64,000 nt of DNA from Streptomyces erythrochromogenes (GTDB lineage: Bacteria > Actinomycetota > Actinomycetes > Streptomycetales > Streptomycetaceae). This document shows positions 61,952-64,000 of the stretch, piece after piece. The position numbers and the translations under genes are program-made. The DNA lies in contig NZ_CP108036.1 in the NCBI RefSeq assembly GCF_036170895.1, positions 62,001 to 126,000 of the forward strand. The letters run 5' to 3'. Numbering within the stretch: the first letter of the stretch is position 1; every line of letters begins with the position of its first letter. The notes beneath the pieces were generated by a model, which did no database searches, was not told where the DNA came from, and saw nothing but the letters and a program-made list of their open reading frames with translations.

Positions 61952-62129
61952 AAATTCAGATTCGGGTGGGCGGTCGCATATTGCCTGGTGGCGGCGGGTT
62001 TCCGTTGCCCGCGGTGGGGCCCAGTGGGGGCCGTATCGCTGCGTTGTCGGGGTGGACCGGGCGCGTTCGCCGGTGTTTCCTCGCCCGTCGGGGCGGGTGC
62101 GGGGCCGGGTGGGGTCTGGACGCACGGGT

Positions 62130-62173
62130 CCAGCCGTTGCCGCCCCGACGTGGGTCGGGGCGGCAACGGCTGG
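62130..62173. terminator. 20-bp-stem hairpin
   Basis: A perfect 20-bp inverted repeat with a 4-base loop (starting CCAGCCGTTGCC) lies downstream of the stop of the gene at 62237. It is a probable second terminator. Confidence 0.65.
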
Positions 62174-62181
62174 AGGGGACG

Positions 62182-62218
62182 GCATCGCCTCGCAGAGGGA
62201 GCCTCTGCGAGGTGATGC
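62182..62218. terminator. terminator of repeat-protein gene 2
   Basis: A 17-bp stem with one G-T pair and a 3-base loop has the same core CCTCGCAGAGG as the terminator at 60580, and lies 18 bases after the stop codon. Confidence 0.75.
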
Positions 62219-62236
62219 GCCATTCGGCCGGCTTGG

Positions 62237-63067
62237 TCAGCCCTGGGTTCCACCCTGGGTGTTGCCGTTGCCGCCACCCTGCGTACCGCCCTGGGTGTTC
62301 CCGTTACCGCCACCCTGGGTTCCACCCTGGGTGTTGCCGTTGCCGCCACCCTGCGTACCGCCCTGGGTGTTGCCATTGCCGCCACCCTGCGTACCGCCCT
62401 GGGTGTTGCCGTTACCGCCACCCTGCGTACCGCCCTGGGTGTTGCCATTGCCGCCACCCTGGGTTCCACCCTGGGTGTTCCCGTTGCCGCCACCCTGCGT
62501 ACCGCCCTGGGTGTTCCCGTTGCCGCCACCCTGCGTCCCGCCCTGGGTGTTGCCGTTACCGCCACCCTGCGTACCGCCCTGGGTGTTCCCGTTGCCGCCA
62601 CCCTGCGTACCGCCCTGGGTGTTCCCGTTGCCGCCACCCTGCGTACCGCCCTGGGTGTTCCCGTTGCCGCCACCCTGCGTACCGCCCTGGGTGTTCCCGT
62701 TGCCGCCACCCTGGGTTCCACCCTGGGTGTTGCCGTTACCGCCACCCTGCGTACCGCCCTGGGTGTTCCCGTTACCGCCACCCTGGGTTCCACCCTGGGT
62801 GTTGCCATTGCCGCCACCCTGCGTACCGCCCTGGGTGTTGCCGCCCTTGTTGCGCTTCTTCTTCTTGCCGTGGTGGTTGCCGTCGTGCTTCTTGTGGTCG
62901 TGCTTGTTGTGACTGACGACGCTCTCCACCGACGTGGTGGGGGCGGCCATCGCGGAGGACGAGGGGACGAGGATCCCGCCGGCGATCGCGGCGGCCGCGA
63001 CGGCGGTCGCGAGGCGGAACCGGCGCTTGGGGCGGGTGGACTCAGACGTCTCGAACTTACGGTTCAT
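62237..63067 (-). CDS. secreted protein with Lys/His-rich block and 12-residue repeats (copy 2)
   Basis: The 276-residue protein has a long signal peptide (RPKRRFRLATAVAAAAIAGGILV...MAA) and a short His/Lys-rich block (HNKHDHKKHDGNHHGKKKKR). About 16 near-perfect repeats of GGGNGNTQGGTQ follow to the C-terminus. Unlike copy 1 there is no globular domain. The basic block could bind wall polymers or nucleic acid. The N-terminus resembles that of the Lys-rich protein at 47008. ATG 63067 has aggagaa before it. The repeat array is more uniform than in copy 1, which suggests recent expansion or gene conversion. Confidence 0.75.
   Translation of the reverse strand: MNRKFETSESTRPKRRFRLATAVAAAAIAGGILVPSSSAMAAPTTSVESVVSHNKHDHKKHDGNHHGKKKKRNKGGNTQGGTQGGGNGNTQGGTQGGGNGNTQGGTQGGGNGNTQGGTQGGGNGNTQGGTQGGGNGNTQGGTQGGGNGNTQGGTQGGGNGNTQGGTQGGGNGNTQGGTQGGGNGNTQGGTQGGGNGNTQGGTQGGGNGNTQGGTQGGGNGNTQGGTQGGGNGNTQGGTQGGGNGNTQGGTQGGGNGNTQGGTQGGGNGNTQGGTQG
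62240..62845. repeat. 36-bp tandem repeat array 2 (coding)
   Basis: About 16 copies of the same 36-bp unit as array 1, all encoding GGGNGNTQGGTQ, with only synonymous third-base variation. Confidence 0.9.
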
Positions 63068-63356
63068 GATTTTCTCCTGATCGGAATCGGACCCTGAGCG
63101 GGTTCCGAAAGATTCGCTTCCTCCGCGATGTGGGGATTGTTCCCACTGCGTCTGCGACCTCGTTTCCTTTTCGGTGGGGCCGCATATCCAGTAAGCCCTT
63201 CCACCGCGACACCGGTCACGTTCCGGGAATTCGGGGCTTGACGTTTTCGCGGATGCGGGTTACCCGGAAATGGAGCTGTCGGGCCGGTCCGTCCGCGGTG
63301 GCGTGAAAACGATCATGGGGGCCGTCGTCGGGGCGCGTGATCCCTATGCTGACGGG
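63068..63356. other. divergent promoter region
   Basis: It lies between repeat gene 2 and the oxidoreductase and contains the shared box at 63224-63242. No gene is seen. Confidence 0.4.
63224..63242 (-). promoter_or_regulatory. shared upstream box, copy 2
   Basis: On the minus strand it reads GTCAAGCCCCGAATTCCCG, about 157 bases upstream of ATG 63067. It is the counterpart of the box at 61933-61951. Confidence 0.5.
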
Positions 63357-64000
63357 ATGCTCGACATACCTCTTTCAGCGCTGGAAGTCGCGATGGTGCA
63401 GACGGGCACCCGCGCCGTGGACACCCTGCGGGACACCGCCGCGTTCGCCCGGGAAATGGAGAGGCTGGGCTACCGCCGCCTCTGGTACGCGGAGCATCAC
63501 CACTCCCCCGCGATCGGCGCGTTCCCGCCGGTCGTGCTGACGGCGCACGCGGCCGCCTCGACCTCGGTGATCCGTCTCGGTTCGGGCGGGGTGCTGGCCC
63601 CCAACCATGCGCCGATCACGCTGGCGGAGCAGTTCGGGACGCTGGCCGCCCTGCACGAGGACCGTATCGACCTGGGCATCGGCCGCGGTCCGGGCACTTT
63701 CGAGGAGGCCATCGCCCGGGCGCTGCGCCGCGGGGCCGGGCCGGCGTCGGACGCGGAGTACCGGCAGGACGTGGCCGCGATCCTGTCGTTCCTGGTGGAG
63801 GAGGTAGCGCTCGGTCCGCTGCCGGAGCCTTGGCTGCTGGCTTCCAGTACCGCGGGGGCCGCTCTCGCCGCGGCGCTCGGGCTGCCGGTCGCGATAGCGC
63901 ACCACATCCGTCCGGACAACACCCTTGCGGCCGTGGAGGGTTACCGGGCGGCGTTCGCCCCGTCCCGCTGGTGCGAGCGGCCCCGGGTGCTGCTGTGCGT
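63357..64000 (+). CDS. LLM class flavin-dependent oxidoreductase, 5' part
   Basis: The 214 codons present start at ATG 63357 (MLDIPLSALEVAMVQTG) and run past the window edge without a stop. The motifs YRRLWYAEHHHSPAIG, VIRLGSGGVLAPNHAPITLAEQF and DRIDLGIGRGPGT are those of the bacterial-luciferase-like (LLM) family. Its members use FMNH2 or F420 for monooxygenation or hydride transfer. The substrate is unknown. Family members are usually 330-350 residues, so about one third is missing. Confidence 0.85.
   Translation, partial: MLDIPLSALEVAMVQTGTRAVDTLRDTAAFAREMERLGYRRLWYAEHHHSPAIGAFPPVVLTAHAAASTSVIRLGSGGVLAPNHAPITLAEQFGTLAALHEDRIDLGIGRGPGTFEEAIARALRRGAGPASDAEYRQDVAAILSFLVEEVALGPLPEPWLLASSTAGAALAAALGLPVAIAHHIRPDNTLAAVEGYRAAFAPSRWCERPRVLLC

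Larger units (their letters stand above)
61788..62236. other. intergenic region between the two repeat genes
   Basis: It holds the promoter of copy 1, the shared box at 61933-61951 and two hairpins ending copy 2. No other gene is seen. Confidence 0.5.

Noticed and set aside
60651..62845. Tandem 36-bp repeats resembling a CRISPR array
   Set aside because: The units are directly adjacent with no unique spacers, stay in frame, and encode a simple peptide repeat. No cas gene is present.

Overview
This 64 kb window is high-GC DNA with the codon bias, dense divergent and convergent gene pairs, and protein families of a Streptomyces chromosome. Diagnostic content includes a SWIM/DUF6493 pair, a PAS-GAF-SpoIIE phosphatase, a LuxR LAL regulator, tripeptidyl-aminopeptidase-type secreted hydrolases, a CGNR regulator and secreted SH3/NlpC proteins. 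No ribosomal or replication genes are seen. The many solitary, secreted and regulatory genes, IS relics and broken genes fit an accessory or arm-proximal region. The last gene runs off the right edge.

Layout. 0-3.4 kb is a decayed island: HNH (DUF1524), recombinase-like and trypsin-like pseudogenes, and an istB scrap around a DUF3592 protein. 3.4-11.8 kb holds a large HTH-STAND-WD40 NTPase, a secreted ricin-type lectin, a DUF2975/HTH pair with a palindromic operator, and a frameshifted secreted protein. 11.8-20.8 kb holds a broken MerR-methyltransferase fusion, a six-repeat protein, a two-component system, a MurG paralogue, an IS605-like relic, a LegB-like sugar-nucleotide dehydratase, a broken MFS transporter and an RNase Z-like hydrolase. 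20.8-31 kb holds secreted SH3 and NlpC/P60 proteins, a rhomboid-like protein, a frameshifted SpoIIE phosphatase, a secreted peptidase, CGNR, a GyrB-like ATPase, MsrA and an AraC regulator. 31-40.5 kb holds a LAL regulator, a hydrolase, an amidase fragment, a deoxynucleoside kinase, a barstar-like protein, a clear homologue of eukaryotic eIF5A, and a sialidase-like secreted protein. 40.5-49 kb holds a DUF4344 lipoprotein, a deletion scar joining an ArsR and a PP2C remnant, a transglycosylase-like protein, an allantoinase-type deacetylase, an unusual tRNA-Trp and a Lys-rich secreted protein. 49-64 kb holds the DUF6493/SWIM operon, Nudix, DUF2071, two secreted serine hydrolases, a CPCC-barstar fusion, two secreted proteins with the same 36-bp repeat array, and an LLM flavin oxidoreductase.

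The most notable observation is the 155-residue eIF5A homologue at 38097-38564. It matches eukaryotic eIF5A from end to end but has Gln where the hypusinated Lys should be. Second are the paired 12-residue-repeat secreted proteins at 60651-63067. They share their repeat unit, terminator core and an upstream box, although their N-termini are unrelated. The window also holds an unusual number of truncated or frameshifted genes. The truncations and internal deletions look like real decay. Several single-base frameshifts in GC runs could instead be sequencing errors.
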